NCBI RefSeq assembly: GCF_947172395.1
Contig: NC_069091.1
Coordinates: forward strand, 3,782,001-3,846,000
Direction: 5' to 3'
Length of the DNA: 64,000 nucleotides
Origin: Bicyclus anynana
Lineage: Eukaryota > Arthropoda > Insecta > Lepidoptera > Nymphalidae
Both the position numbers and the translations under genes were made by a program. Of the stretch, positions 44,928 to 55,867 are shown piece by piece; the stretch's first letter is position 1, and the number at the start of each line of letters is the position of its first letter. Below the pieces are notes generated by a model. It saw only the letters and a list, made by a program, of their open reading frames with translations, did no database searches and was not told the DNA's origin.

Positions 44928-45234
44928 GTATAGATATAGATAGATTAAATCGTAAACTATATTAATATTGTTAAGCGGGAGAGTTCGTTTGTTTGTACGA
45001 CCGTACAAGTTTGCTTGTTTGTTTTTCAAATGTGCTGTCTTTGAAAATAAAAGCGGGATTAAAATATTTTTGATCAGAACCAGACCCGACCCATATGAAG
45101 TAATAAAAACTTACTTTAAAGGGAAGAGGTGGAAAAAGGTGGGGAAAACTGTATTATTTTTTCAGCAACCATGATGTTTTTGATAGCGGTTGGTATCGAA
45201 AGTTAAACGCACTCTTTGAGATAAGGTGATAGCA
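44928..45234. other. No gene seen
   Basis: The 68-codon frame at 44968-45174 has no motif. 'attgttaagcgggagagttc' is faintly like a Helitron start. Confidence 0.4.
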
Positions 45235-45395
45235 CCTGCAACTTTCTAACTTTGGGCTAAGAATTTTTCACCTAAAATGGACGGTAAGATGAGCACTTGG
45301 ATGAAAGACAGCTCGATCCAGGATTCAAACCCAATGCCTTGTTATCTTAAGCTACATATGCTTACCACCGGACCAACAACGACTTGCCATTAACT
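45235..45395 (-). mobile_element. SINE-F, reverse copy
   Basis: Reverse strand: 'ttggtccggtggtaagcata', 'tgtagcttaagataacaagg' and B box GGGTTTGAATCC. The same order appears at 56600-56695. Beyond the head the body is unassigned. Confidence 0.6.
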
Positions 45396-45719
45396 AAAAG
45401 TCGGTTAACTATTGTTAACTAAGTTGATTAAAACCTCGGTTAACTTATAAAAGACACGTTGTTTATATTTAATCACATTTAATGATTGTGTGTAATTTAA
45501 CTTGGGCGTAATTTATTTTGCGTTACAAAATGAGGTCAGGCTACCTTTTCTTAATGAGTTGGTTGCAATTTACACAGAAAACAGTATTAAAATTAATGAT
45601 AACAGGTGACAATTTTGTGTTAAAATGTTAAAATTTATAAAAGATGTTGAATTTATAGCCGACTCTTCTAAGCAATACCTGGTATAGTCTATAAATAGTC
45701 AAACTATGAAATATACTTA
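45396..45719. other. No gene seen
   Basis: AT-rich; 'gttaactattgttaactaag' repeats near 45410. Confidence 0.4.
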
Positions 45720-45927
45720 TCACACTAATATTATAAAAGTGAATGTTTGTGTTTAAGTGTGTTTGTTCCTCCTTTACAACGTAGCTACTGAAGCGATTTG
45801 GTGTAAATTTGGAATGGAAATAAATTTTAACTGAATTAACACACAGGTTACTTTTATCCCGGAAAAATCCATGGTTTCTGCGGGATTTTATATAAACTCA
45901 ATTACACGCGGACGTCGCGTCCTCTAG
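45720..45927 (+). mobile_element. Helitron-like family 2, first of abutting pair
   Basis: TCACACTAATATTATAAAAG at 45720 (preceded by A) to CTAG at 45924-45927. Core 'cgtagctactgaagcgattt'. Confidence 0.88.
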
Positions 45928-46102
45928 TCCTACTAATATTATAAACGCGAAAGTTTGTAAGGATGTTTGTTTGGATATTTGTTAGTCTTTAACGCCGCAA
46001 CTACTGTACTGATTTGGCTGAAATTTGGAATGGGAAAAGATATTTTCCGCGGGATTTGTAAAAACTAAATTCCACGCGGACGAAGTTGTGGGCGTCCGCT
46101 AG
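45928..46102 (+). mobile_element. Helitron-like family 2, second of abutting pair
   Basis: TCCTACTAATATTATAAACG starts at the base after the previous element's CTAG and ends 'gggcgtccgCTAG' at 46102, followed by T. It lacks the 'ggattaacacataggct' segment. Confidence 0.9.
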
Positions 46103-46626
46103 TATTAAATAAAATGCTATTTCATAACGAGAAATGCCATCGAGCACTTAAGAGATTTAAATTTTTAATAACGTTGGCCATTTTTTCATCTTCAAATGGT
46201 TTTCATTATGAAACGCCATGATTCCCTCGAGCTTTTCGCGCCAATGAACGGTGAGGCAAAGACATCTCTTTCTGATACCTTGGCGTGAAAACATACGAGA
46301 GAAAAATCTAGACGTTTTTGTCGTTTTTATAGCGAATAAGGTATCGCGTCACCCAACGTTAAGTAATTACCGCTGCTCTTAATCGCTATTACCTCGCGAA
46401 TAGATAAGTAATTTATCAGGAATCATCACTAGGAACGAAGGAAAGGAGGAGCAGTACTGCAGTATGCCACCTATGCACTTTCTTCGCACTAAAGTTAAAC
46501 TCACACTAATCCGAGCCGAACGCGTCGAACAATTCGAAGTTAAGGAAGCCTTAAACACCAAAAGAATCAGCCGCCCTAAAAATAATTTACCGCGTTGAAG
46601 AAATCGTTTCTATAACCTTTATCAGT
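46103..46626. other. Non-repetitive sequence, no gene found
   Basis: Moderate GC, several CpGs and no recognisable repeat. The minus frame 46379-46561 has no motif. It could hold regulatory sequence, but nothing in it proves that. Confidence 0.35.
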
Positions 46627-46936
46627 AAATGAGGAGATCCGCAGAAGAACCAAAGTCACAGACATAGCTCAACAAGTTGCGAAGCTGAAGTGGCAATGGG
46701 CGGGGCACACAGTTCGAAGAGCCGATGGACGTTAGGGTCCCAAAGTGCTGGAATGGCGACCCCGCACTAGTAAGCGCAGTGTTGGCCGACCCCCTATCAG
46801 GTGGACTGACGACATCAAGCGAGTCGCAGGGATTCGCTGGATGCAGGTGGCTCAGTATCTTGATGTTTGAAAGTTCTTACAAAAGGCCTATGTCCTACAG
46901 TGGACGTCCGACGGCTGATATGATGATGATGATGAA
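46627..46936 (+). mobile_element. RTE-type LINE 3' end
   Basis: Shows EIRRRTKVTDIAQQVAKLKW, QWAGHTVRRADGR, VLEWRPRTSK and RWTDDIKR in frames broken by indels, ending in (GAT)n at 46919-46934. This is the C-terminus of an RTE reverse transcriptase. Confidence 0.88.
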
Positions 46937-47871
46937 CCTTTACGCCTACGTCACACTGTAAATGCAGCTGGGGTCGACTCGATCCATCAAGATTGCTCGA
47001 GCAATGGTTGGTCAATGAATGGTCAACTAGCAGTTAGCGCTTTTAATGATAAATAATTAATTATGTGAAAAAATGTTAAGCTTTCTAAAACTTTTAAAGA
47101 CGATATCTAGAGAAATATAGATTAAAAAAAAATATGTTTATTTATTGAAAAATGTGGCTTAACCACTTTTTTCATTGCATGCCATGGCTTTTACTGACAA
47201 AGAGGCTTTTCCTTTAGTTAGAGGAACTGCATTTTAGTCCGCCCTGTTATTAAATAAAAGTTATTAAGTGAATGAAGCTATTGGGGCTCCTTAAGTTTAC
47301 TTTCATACAATATATGGCCAGTGATTAGGCCAGAACATGCAATTTCCGTATTCAGACGGTTAGCGTTAGATAAGAAATCTTAAAAGCTGAGATTTCTAAG
47401 AATGTAGGGCGCATCAGTTGGTATGCATGCTGTGACAAAGGGTTAATTTCCTTTTAGAACGAAATTACAATGTATTTCGGAAGCAGCGAATTTGTTGAAC
47501 GGACGTTATCTGGGAGTCACTTAAACTGTTTGACCTGATTTAGAGCTGATGCATACAATTCAAATAATAAGTGAGTAAAACTTAATATTAACCTGAGTTA
47601 CAATCATTTTAATTTAAATCTATGATGAGTTTATGTTATTTTAATTTTTTGGAGGGCGGTGCTGTAATTATGACCGGACCCTTAACTTCAAAGTTGATCG
47701 TGTGGACCATGTGAAGTGGGCCGTCTGTAATAAAATAAATCATGGACAGTTAAATTATTGCACGCACTTAAATCTCAACATTTAAGATTTAAATTGTCTA
47801 AATCTACCAGGTTTAAAATAAAATTGCAATAAAATAATTAATAATTAATAGATACTAAAATTATATTTATT
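46937..47871. other. No gene seen
   Basis: AT-rich with nothing recognised. Confidence 0.4.
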
Positions 47872-47887
47872 ACACAATTCACAAGAG

Positions 47888-48120
47888 AAATTGAGGAGTT
47901 GTGGTTAGCTTGGTATGGACGTGCGTTGGAAAGTCATATTACTAGAAAAATGTTGAATGGGCAAGTGGAAGGCAAAAGAAAAGATGGTTGAATTGTGTGA
48001 AAGAGGACATGTGTGTAAAAGGAGTGGATGATGAGTTGACGAGTAATAGAGACGAATGGAAAATATTGACATATTTTTCCGACCCCACTTAAGTGGGATA
48101 TGGGTAAGCAGATGATGATG
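47888..48120 (+). mobile_element. LINE 3' end with 16-bp target-site duplication
   Basis: Encodes WYGR, then ESHITRKML, QVEGKRK and, after a small indel frameshift, RWLNCVKEDMCVKGVDDE, RDEWK and a terminal SDPT stop. This is the conserved C-terminus of a non-LTR retrotransposon related to RTE-like elements, distinct from the other RTE copies here. The end is GATGATGATGAC. It is flanked by ACACAATTCACAAGAG at 47872-47887 and 48121-48136. Heavily 5'-truncated and inactive. Confidence 0.9.
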
Positions 48121-48136
48121 ACACAATTCACAAGAG

Positions 48137-48689
48137 TGTAGAAATCATCCATATGAGTACACAACACTGAAGCTACATTTATAACAAATTTTGCTGATGA
48201 GTGTAGAAATAATTCACATGAGCACCAATAACAACTACACACAGATATAGAAACGGTCATGTTAAAAGCTCTAACCCCTCACAGCGTTACTGAACGTGAT
48301 AACAATCTATATGTGCCGGATGCGACCCATTCGTTCGACGGACGTTATCTCCCGTCGCGCCTGCACGCTTGTCACACGGAACGTAGGAGGGATCATTTGT
48401 ACCTGTACTACCCGACGGAGGGTTAATTTTGAATTAAAATCTTCCACCTCCATGTAATACGAGTGTAAGGTACTAGCTGCTTTGCACGGGTACGCACGAG
48501 CGACTCTAAGTATTCATCATTCATCATCATAATCAGCCGATAGGTATTAACGTTAACGAATTATATCCCATAGAGTAACGAAATATACAGTTTACAGTAG
48601 TTTACAGATTAGCATTTACTAGCATACTCGTCTATGCTGAAAAATTTGATTAGAAACGTTTAAAAATACATTGTAGAAATATTCAATGA
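48137..48689. other. No gene seen
   Basis: A short direct repeat 'gagtgtagaaat' occurs at about 48132 and 48200. 48300-48500 is GC-richer without a recognised motif. Confidence 0.4.
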
Positions 48690-48945
48690 CGGGAAGCTGA
48701 AGTGGCAATTGGCAGGCTATTTCGTAAAGCCGATGGACGTTGGTGTCCCAAGGTGCTGGAATTGCGACCCCGCATCGGAAAGTGCAGTGTTGGTCGACCT
48801 CGCATTAGGTGGACCGAAGACATCGAGCAGGTTGCAGGGAACTGCTGGATGCTGGCAATTCGAGACCAATGTGCTTCAAGGTCCAATCAAGAGGCTTATG
48901 TCCAGCAGTGGACGTCTATCGGCTTATACTGATGATGATGATCCT
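48690..48945 (+). mobile_element. RTE-type LINE 3' end, frame largely open
   Basis: Frame 48702-48932 reads ADGRWCPKVLELRPRIGK, RWTEDIEQVAGNCWMLAIRD and EAYVQQWTSIG, the terminal part of an RTE reverse transcriptase, then (GAT)n. The frame is uninterrupted over about 70 codons. Confidence 0.9.
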
Positions 48946-49054
48946 ATAGGCAGTATAGAACCAACCTGTTAGAAACAATATTGTAAAATTTAGTACACAT
49001 GACAAATTCAATTGTACTTTTAGCTTTTGACAAAGGGTTCAAATCGCGATGATC

Positions 49055-49215
49055 ATTAATATCAGCCGACGAACGTCCACTGCTGGACATAGGAATTATA
49101 AAGCCAGAGGATCCATCACCGGCTCTTTGTAACCTGCCTGTCAGTGCAACTATTGGACGTCAACCACAATAAAATGCAAACTGTGTGGAGGCCATTCCAG
49201 GAACGAGGCATGTTT
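49055..49215 (-). mobile_element. RTE-like 3' end, different subfamily
   Basis: 'tcagccgacgaacgtccact', 'gctggacataggaa' and 'cctgcctgtcagtgcaac' show an RTE-type terminus in reverse with another upstream sequence. Confidence 0.55.
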
Positions 49216-49416
49216 AAAATTGGAAACTATATTGAAGCTAGAATTTCTTAAACAAAAACTGAGTTCCACCCTCTTGGCATATCAAACATTATGCGAGGTG
49301 AGAATATTTTTTTAAGGAAGCTTTTTAAAAGCTTAGCCGAAAGTTTATCTTAAATCATTCTACGTAATGAGGTTGCCACATTATAGAATACATTCTGCAA
49401 ATAAATACTCAAACAA

Positions 49417-49867
49417 CTATGCTAATTGGGCACTAAAGTAGTTCGCAATTAGAAAGTCAATGTTCTGATCTACCCGAGTAAATGCTCTAGCGATTTCGCA
49501 ACTAGCGTTAAAATACTTGATGCTACTTACAGGAAATCCCCGTCGTACGGAAAACCATACAATTTTATAAGCTGAAGCCTTTATTTCTAACAGCACGCTA
49601 TCTAATCTATCGTACGCGTTAAAAGTGTTTCCTGTCAAAGAGTACTTAGCCCAGAATGGGATCTCAAACGACCCCGTTTTATGTCTTCGCTCTGACCCAT
49701 TCGCTTTATTTCTCCCGAAGAATATCAAAGCGGTTTCTTTTCAAAACACTCATCCAGTTCGGGGTCTCGACTTTCAATAGAGTGGTATGAATTTATTTAC
49801 ACAGCCCCCGTACCCTTGTCGTTGCCAAAGGGATAAATCTTTCATTTTACTCACTCAGACCTAGTTA
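49417..49867 (-). repeat. Repeat K, copy 2 (103-codon open frame)
   Basis: The minus frame 49728-49417 contains ERRHKTGSFEIPFWAKY, LTGNTFNAYDRLDS and a further 55 residues. The plus-strand copy at 39789 retains the matching part. No known domain is recognised. The upstream 80 bases recur at 50386-50467. It could be part of an unknown element's coding region or a conserved non-coding repeat with a chance frame. Confidence 0.5.
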
Positions 49868-50467
49868 GCTATGCTCTTTTACAACAGTGTTTTTATTGCA
49901 TTTTCGACATTCTTTATCTTTTTTGAGTTATTTTTAAACACATATCTAATAATTTATATAATATATCTCTTATTAGTTTTATTTTTTTTTTGCTTCATTC
50001 ATAATTCAATTATAAATAACTTATTTAATTTTTTGTCTCGGTTTTAAACCACTGAAACTGAAAATATCAAAGATTTATTTAAGAATTTACTATTCTTTCG
50101 GTTACATCATAAATACATTTTTTTATAGTGCCTGTTTATTTTCAATATTTTTTTTGCTATTTTTTATATTCTTTGACGATAAACAAGATACGCCATAATG
50201 TAAGTTATTAGTTTTTAACTTTATTATTATTATGAAATATCTATATGTTTTTTTTAAATAAATTGGGGTCACGTGTAGTAATAGAATTTCATGTGACCCC
50301 AATTTTTCATTTCTATTCTGAGCTACACCACTTTTCCTGAGAATATCACAGAAAGCACTCCGATGTCGTCCGGCTTCCTTATATTGGTATGAATTTATTT
50401 ACAAAGCCCGTACCCTTGTCGTTGGCAAAGGGATAAATCTTTCATTTTACACACTCAGACCTCGTTA
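49784..50467. repeat. Direct repeat of ~83 bp, 602 bp apart
   Basis: 49784-49867 and 50386-50467 share 'ggtatgaatttatttaca', 'gtacccttgtcgttg', 'caaagggataaatctttcat' and 'cactcagacct' with only a few changes. Very AT-rich DNA lies between. Confidence 0.9.
50261..50304. repeat. 15-bp hairpin
   Basis: AATTGGGGTCACGTG (50261-50275) pairs with CATGTGACCCCAATT (50290-50304) with one G-T type mismatch and a 14-base loop. Confidence 0.85.
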
Positions 50468-50608
50468 TGTTTTTATTGGAACAGCCCGCATTTAATCTTA
50501 TTTACACCCGCGTGGGGTCATTGCCAAATCTGAGCATTTACTCTTAGAATACTAAACTTTTTAGATAACCAACCTACCTAATCTCGGTTAGCTTTAAAAT
50601 TTCAGACT

Positions 50609-50880
50609 TTTTTAACCGACTCCAAAAAAAGGAGGAAGTTCTACTATATACTTCCAGATTGGTCCCATTTCAATTTCATGAAAATCGGTTCAGTAATTTT
50701 GTGTTAAAATGAAAATAACGAAATTGCCCGTACTGTTCTATCTGTTCAGGCTATTTTGTTGTTTTCATTTTGACTCAAAATTACTGAACTGCCTTTTATG
50801 AAAATAAAATGCTTGTACACACTAAAAACAGAAATATAAAATATTTTGAACAAAAAAATTTAACCGACTTCAAAATCACA
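50609..50880 (+). mobile_element. AACCGACTTC-end element, short subfamily
   Basis: 'tttttaaccgactccaaaaa', 'cttccagattggtcccattt', 'tcatgaaaatcggttcagta' and 'atttaaccgacttcaaaatc'. It shares its interior with 62448-62908. Confidence 0.65.
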
Positions 50881-51867
50881 AAAATTCTGAAAATTATTTT
50901 CTCAACAGCAATTTGTATCTTCTATCCGTAAAAAAACTATCGACCTGCTTATAAACTATAAATAATAAAGGCCCATTTTGGGACATGTCCTTTACACAGC
51001 TTGACCTCAAATCTCAGACCAATTATTGTATAAGACCTGCCTCGCTAGACGTTACTTTTTTGTCAAAGTATATGATCAACGATCTAATGCGATTATAAAA
51101 ACTGTCTCTATAGAATCGATGTTAAATAGTTGTAATTGTGTTCGTCGGTTAAAGTAAGTAACTTCCTTTTTGTGTAATTGAATTGTGTAAAAAACGGGCA
51201 AAAACCTCTAGTTTAGTATAAGTTATATGCAAAATCTAAGCTCGATTTCCTCAGAAAATGACAGACAATTTTGTTCGTGACTATCGATACAGGTCCTTCT
51301 ATAATTGGTCTGAGCCTCAAATAGAATAAAATATATATTTCTATACATAAAACATATGTACTTATAATAAAATTTACCACCGTAAAAATATCTTCAATCA
51401 AAAACCTTTTAAACAAGGCCAAATAGAAAACGAGATTGGTGTAGCCTCTTTCTTTTGAAGTAATTAAACTTGTTAGAGGCAATTTCCTGTAAGTTCGTTC
51501 CCTTGCGTGTGGGGCAACGAACGTCGAGTATACCACCTATTATTTTTGCGGGTGGGTATGTGTTTATTTTACCAACAAGAACATTTTCATCTGCTGTCTT
51601 TCTAAGCTATTTATTTTGCTATCATAAAGCAAAATAAATAAATCATTATATAATCATGATGAACTTCCGCAAAGTAACGCCTGCTTCTATCCAATATTGC
51701 TCTACTGTTTGAGTGGACATAATAATATAATTTTGAATTTAATAATGTGATATGTGGCAGTACTTAAAAATAAAGATTTTTCTTTTTTTTTCTTTCATAC
51801 CTATGTACGTACTTTAAAACGTTAATCAGTTTGTAGTTTTTTTAACAGCGAGGTGTTTTTAATGTTT
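50881..51867. other. No gene seen
   Basis: A perfect 13-bp hairpin lies at 51608-51640 (TATTTATTTTGCT). The 107-codon minus frame 51213-51536 has no recognised motif and low-complexity composition. Confidence 0.4.
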
Positions 51868-52171
51868 CGTCATCAAGCCATATTCGGCTCACTGGTGAGC
51901 TCGAGTCTCCTCTCAGAATGAGAGGGGTTAGGCCAATAGTCCACCACGCTGGCCCAATGCGGATTGGCAGACTTCACACACGCAGAGAATGAAGATTCCC
52001 TGGTATGCAGGTTTCCCCACGATGTTTTCCTTCACCGATTGAGACACGTGATATTTAATTTCTTAAAATGCACACAAGTGAAAAGTTGGAGGTGCATGCC
52101 CCGAACCGGATTCGAACCCACACCCTCCGGACTCGGAGGCAGAGGTCATATCCACTGGGCTATCACTGCTC
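51868..52171 (-). mobile_element. SINE-B, full length
   Basis: Reverse copy with B box GGTTCGAATCC and A box GATAGCCCAGTGGATAT. TAATGTTT at 51860-51867 and 52172-52179 is a candidate 8-base target duplication. Confidence 0.9.
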
Positions 52172-52179
52172 TAATGTTT

Positions 52180-52404
52180 AAATACAAATAATACTCAAAG
52201 AACTTTGTAAAATTCTTTATTTCATTGTGAATAATATCAGATAAATTACTTATGCTTGTATTACATTTAAATAAATAAATAATACAAACGAATTGAATTA
52301 AAATTATTAACTCTAAGACTAGATTCACACGGAATACCTTTCCTACCCATTTTTAGAATAGGTACGTTAAATAAAATAAAATAACGATATATAGCAAGTC
52401 CGTT
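52180..52404. other. AT-rich spacer
   Basis: Nothing recognised. Confidence 0.4.
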
Positions 52405-52496
52405 GATGACATTCCCATGGTATGCGGGCGACGGGGGGAAAGGACTGCGCGGGGCATCGGGAGTGTTACGAACGAATTTGTCAAGCTATAGTGATT
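52405..52496 (+). repeat. CpG-rich repeat G, copy 3 (internally deleted)
   Basis: 'tatgcgggcgacggggggaa', 'aggactgcgcggggcatcgg' and 'gagtgttacgaacgaatttg'; the central ~70 bases of copy 2 are missing. Confidence 0.75.
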
Positions 52497-53206
52497 ATTT
52501 GGTAAACACATTACACGTTGTACAAGGAACTTTTCACAGGACATTAATATTAGAAAATACATATACACCGTGGTTTAGTTACTACAAACGTGAATAATAA
52601 TGACTAGAAATAATAGTGTGAATCCACCTAAACTAAAAACTTTTTAAACTAAAACATTTTATGGCTAACTGTCAAACAATTACATGTTTATCACAACTCT
52701 ACGTATTCATATTCGTCTGTTTCATTGAAAAAGCTTTCTTTAAACTTATCGTTGAAATAATTGCTTATCATCGTCCACATATTCATGGAGTACCATACAA
52801 TAATACCTATGGAGAAAATCAAACGTACTACCATACTTATCATGGCTAAAAACGTCCATCAAACACTGCGAAAATGTAATATCGTACTTCAATTTACAAA
52901 AGAATATATTATTAATATTACTCTTACCTAAATTACTTTCTTTTTTTTTCTATATTCTATCTTTAAATATTTCTATTAAATATGTCTAACGCAATTACAA
53001 CTGCGAATATTTAACGAAATACAATTGACGTGGTTAAGGTTAAAGTATTTATTTTACATTTCATATAGCATAATAAAAATCAATTTACATTGAAAGACCT
53101 AGTTAAAATTACAATTTACTACACTAACACTAACATTTTATATATATTCTGTTCATTAGCATTATGATATAAGGTATAAATCTAATCTAAATAACCAAAT
53201 TGTATA
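52497..53206. other. No gene seen
   Basis: AT-rich with nothing recognised. Confidence 0.4.
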
Positions 53207-53236
53207 GTTAGTTCTGAGAAAAATAACCTAAATACC

Positions 53237-53367
53237 ACCTCGAAGCCGCCATGGCTGATATATTTCACGCTGGGTCAACACAATTAACAATATAAGACAA
53301 TACAAATGGCTGTACGTGGAACTTGGGCTGACCTTATAACTGAGCTCCGAGAAAAATTGTTTCTCTC
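53237..53367 (-). other. Possible exon after a good splice acceptor
   Basis: On minus, a pyrimidine-rich TTCCTTTTATATTTGCAG ends at 53368. Downstream, one frame stays open for 42 codons (SELSYKVSPSSTYSHLY, a hydrophobic LILLIVL, then QPWRLRGGI and stop) and another for 27. The GC content exceeds the flanks. It lies downstream of, and on the same strand as, the small membrane protein gene, but its phase does not extend that gene's first coding exon usefully. Not proven to be coding. Confidence 0.25.
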
Positions 53368-53499
53368 CTGCAAATATAAAAGGAACATGATGATATTTAA
53401 TTGTGTATTTTACTTAAAGTACTTTCACGCATTTTTCATTCTGGTAGATTGAAACCTTTGAACGTGATATAATAATAGCCCAGGATCTGTAGAGCGTTT

Positions 53500-53690
53500 T
53501 TACAATTGATTACCATCAAGTTAATTTTGTGTGAGTAGCTCCATCTTGATGAGATGCTCAACTTTTTAATTACGAAAATTCTTGATTCTGGTAGCTAACT
53601 GGGTTACCAGTTAATAAATATTTCTGAGCGTCGGAACAAGATATCTTACCACGCAATTTGTAAATCATTGTGGCTGTTAAGTTGTATAAC
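53500..53690 (-). repeat. Repeat L, copy 1
   Basis: Inverted relative to 55868-56062. 'ttgcgtggtaagatatcttg', 'gacgctcagaaat', 'tagctaccagaatcaagaat' and 'agctactcacacaaaattaa' (minus) match in order. Class unknown. Confidence 0.8.
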
Positions 53691-53965
53691 TATTTAATAA
53701 GCAACAGTAAATCAGCTGCCCCTGTAGCCAAGTGGCACGTCGATTCTCTTTCTACGATCGCAAACGCTTCGAAAACTAGAAAAATGTATGGGAGTGACAG
53801 ATCTTGATCACGTGACCTGTCGATAGCAAATATCATTCTCATAAAGTTTTCCAAAAGTTGTTACTAACCAGATGTTTTTTTTTTACTGGTGCTTAATTAA
53901 TCGATATACAACTTAACAGCCACAATGTCCTACAAATTGCGTGGTACATTATCTCTTTAATTTAA
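53635..53965. repeat. Inverted repeat around a tRNA-like core
   Basis: The end of repeat L (53645-53690) is repeated in inverse at 53905-53962 ('acttaacagccacaatg', 'caaattgcgtggtac'). The ~215-base loop begins 'gcccctgtagccaagtggca', resembling a SINE or tRNA A box. Confidence 0.7.
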
Positions 53966-54280
53966 TTAACTTCATAGTAATTAATTGTATAAATGCACCA
54001 CTGATCCTGGACTATAAACCTTTACTTAGGGTGATATTTCCAGAAAAATGCGCATTAAGTAACGGAGATCTTAAGTAAATTGAATTAGTGTTTTTGAAAA
54101 TATTGCAAACATTATACGAGTACACATAGAATATGTTTGCAAAGAGCGAAGTACTTTGAAGTTGTTGTTCCTTCAGCCTTTTACTATAGAACTGCCAGGC
54201 ATCGCAGTAATCTGCATCGCATCCTTGTCTTACAAATATAGGGAAAAATAGAAAACTGTAGATAAATTTTATACTATACA
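53966..54280. other. No gene seen
   Basis: AT-rich with nothing recognised. Confidence 0.4.
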
Positions 54281-54590
54281 AGAGACGTGATAGCGCAGTG
54301 GATATGGCCTCTGCCTTCGATTCGGAAAGCGTATATTCAAATCCGATACAGGGCATGCACCTCCAACTTTTCAAATATATGTGCATTTTAAGACATTAAA
54401 TATCATAATTGTCTCAAACGGTAAAAGAAAAACATCGTAAGGAAACCTGCATACGTAAGAATTTTCTTAGTTCTCTAGGTGTGTGAAGTCTGTCAATCCG
54501 CATTTGGCCAGCGTGGTGGGCTAAGGCTGTGAGGAGACTCGTGCTCGACAGTGTGCCAAATATGGGTTGTTTGTGATAAATGATGATAAA
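54281..54590 (+). mobile_element. SINE-B, diverged
   Basis: 'gacgtgatagcgcagtggat' head, weak B box (ATTCAAATCC), body and 'gccaaatatgggttg' end with a GATGAT tail. Confidence 0.85.
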
Positions 54591-55116
54591 TTTGTAATTA
54601 AATAAAAAAAAACAGGATGTATATCTTAGGAATGGCGGTTAATATTTTTAAATAGTGTCATAAGGGATATCGTTTCAAAGGGCTTCATTGACATCATGTT
54701 TGAACGTAACAATTATTATTTTTAATTATAGCTTAATATTTTTGATTCATAAGGAAGAACAATTTGTATTTTCGGTCGGCACACGTCCGGTATTTTTGCG
54801 TCTATAATCAATGACGTCAGAAGAGAAGAGAAAAGAGGTAGATAGGTTATATGCGGACCGCAACTGGGACGTTAAAACTATGCTAATTAGCAAACCTGAG
54901 CTCAGTCGCCACACTGTCATCGCGCCGTTGACAACGCCACTTAAATAATGTTTGCGTGCCTGTTGTAAGCATCGAATGTGGTTTATGTAACCTATCTCCC
55001 TCTTTTTTCATCTAACATCATTGTCAATAATAATAATTTCATACTTACTTGAAGTCCTTCTTCCATTGTACAATATTATTGATATGTTTATCCCGTTATA
55101 TTCTTTTATGGGTGTA
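54591..55116. other. 3' flank of the small minus-strand gene
   Basis: This should include the gene's 3' UTR on the minus strand. I see no canonical AATAAA close to the stop; CATAAA and GATAAA variants occur at about 55105 and 55088. A GC-richer patch covers 54760-54960. Confidence 0.35.
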
Positions 55117-55258
55117 TTAAATTAATGCATCAGGGCCGTACAGAGCATCAGATATGATTTCAAACATCAGTTGCATGTGCGGGTATGCGAGAGTCGTGAG
55201 GAGCACGATGGTGTTGGCTATCACAAACAGTCTCATGTTCTCCACGCCTTCATCCGAT
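55117..55258 (-). CDS. Small single-pass membrane protein, last coding exon
   Basis: The minus strand has a consensus branch site TACTAAC (55302-55296), a pyrimidine tract and acceptor TTCTTAG ending at 55259. The exon completes an arginine codon split from exon 57400-57533 and encodes SDEGVENMRL, then the hydrophobic FVIANTIVLLTTLAY, PHMQLMFEII and SDALYGPDALI before TAA (55119-55117). The total predicted protein is 91 residues: basic N-terminus, acidic linker, GGWLR, one membrane segment at about residues 55-70 and a short tail. The segment's location suggests an N-out or N-cytosolic single-pass protein without signal peptide. I do not recognise the family. The GWLR-plus-membrane-segment layout faintly recalls Tom6-like small subunits of the mitochondrial import receptor, which is only a guess. 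Confidence 0.85.
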
Positions 55259-55308
55259 CTAAGAATAAGGGATCTTTATTAGTACAGCAGTAGTTGTTAG
55301 TACACATT

Positions 55309-55623
55309 TTTTTTTTTTATTCTTTTACAAGTTAGCCCTAGTACAATCTCATCTGATGTGAATAATGATGCAAACTAATAAGCAAGCGGGCTAACTTGTT
55401 AGAAGTAGGATGAAAATCCACACTCCTTTCGGTTTTTACATGAAATCGTACCGGAATGCTAAATCGCTTGGTACGTCTTTGTCGATAGGGTGGTAACTAG
55501 CCACGGCCGAAGCCTCCCAAAAATCAAACCTGGACCTGGAAAACCTCAATACCGCCTAGCCGGGGTTCGAACCCAGGACCCAGGTGGACTTGTAAATCCA
55601 TTGCGCTTTAGAGGCCGTCAAAA
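55309..55623 (-). mobile_element. SINE-A within the gene's intron
   Basis: T-run, 3' stem-loop (decayed right arm), body, B box GGTTCGAACCC and a worn A box. Same orientation as the host gene. Confidence 0.88.
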
Positions 55624-55867
55624 ATATATAGTACAGAGAGATTTAAAGGATAAAAATATAAAAGTTATATTACAAATAAAGAATACAGGTGCAGGTGCAC
55701 TCCTGTTATATTATAAACAAGATTGTTCCCGAGTTGTCTAAATATGAATACATTATTGCCAAACACTAATTACAGTAAAAACGCTGGTTAATAATAACTT
55801 TTATTAACTTCGTTATTGATACAAGTTGGGAGGAGGGTACTTTATCAAAAGTACTGTTGATTAATTA

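Noticed and set aside
47934..48260. 108-codon minus-strand open frame
   Set aside because: It is the antisense shadow of the LINE remnant at 47888-48120.
51213..51536. 107-codon minus-strand open frame
   Set aside because: Hydrophobic, AT-driven composition with no motif or splice context.
53250..53295. Plus-strand GCCGCCATGG start context
   Set aside because: The start context is ideal, but the frame stops after 14 codons and no convincing donor lies inside it.
54012..54386. 124-codon minus-strand open frame
   Set aside because: Its first part is antisense SINE-B and the remainder has no motif.
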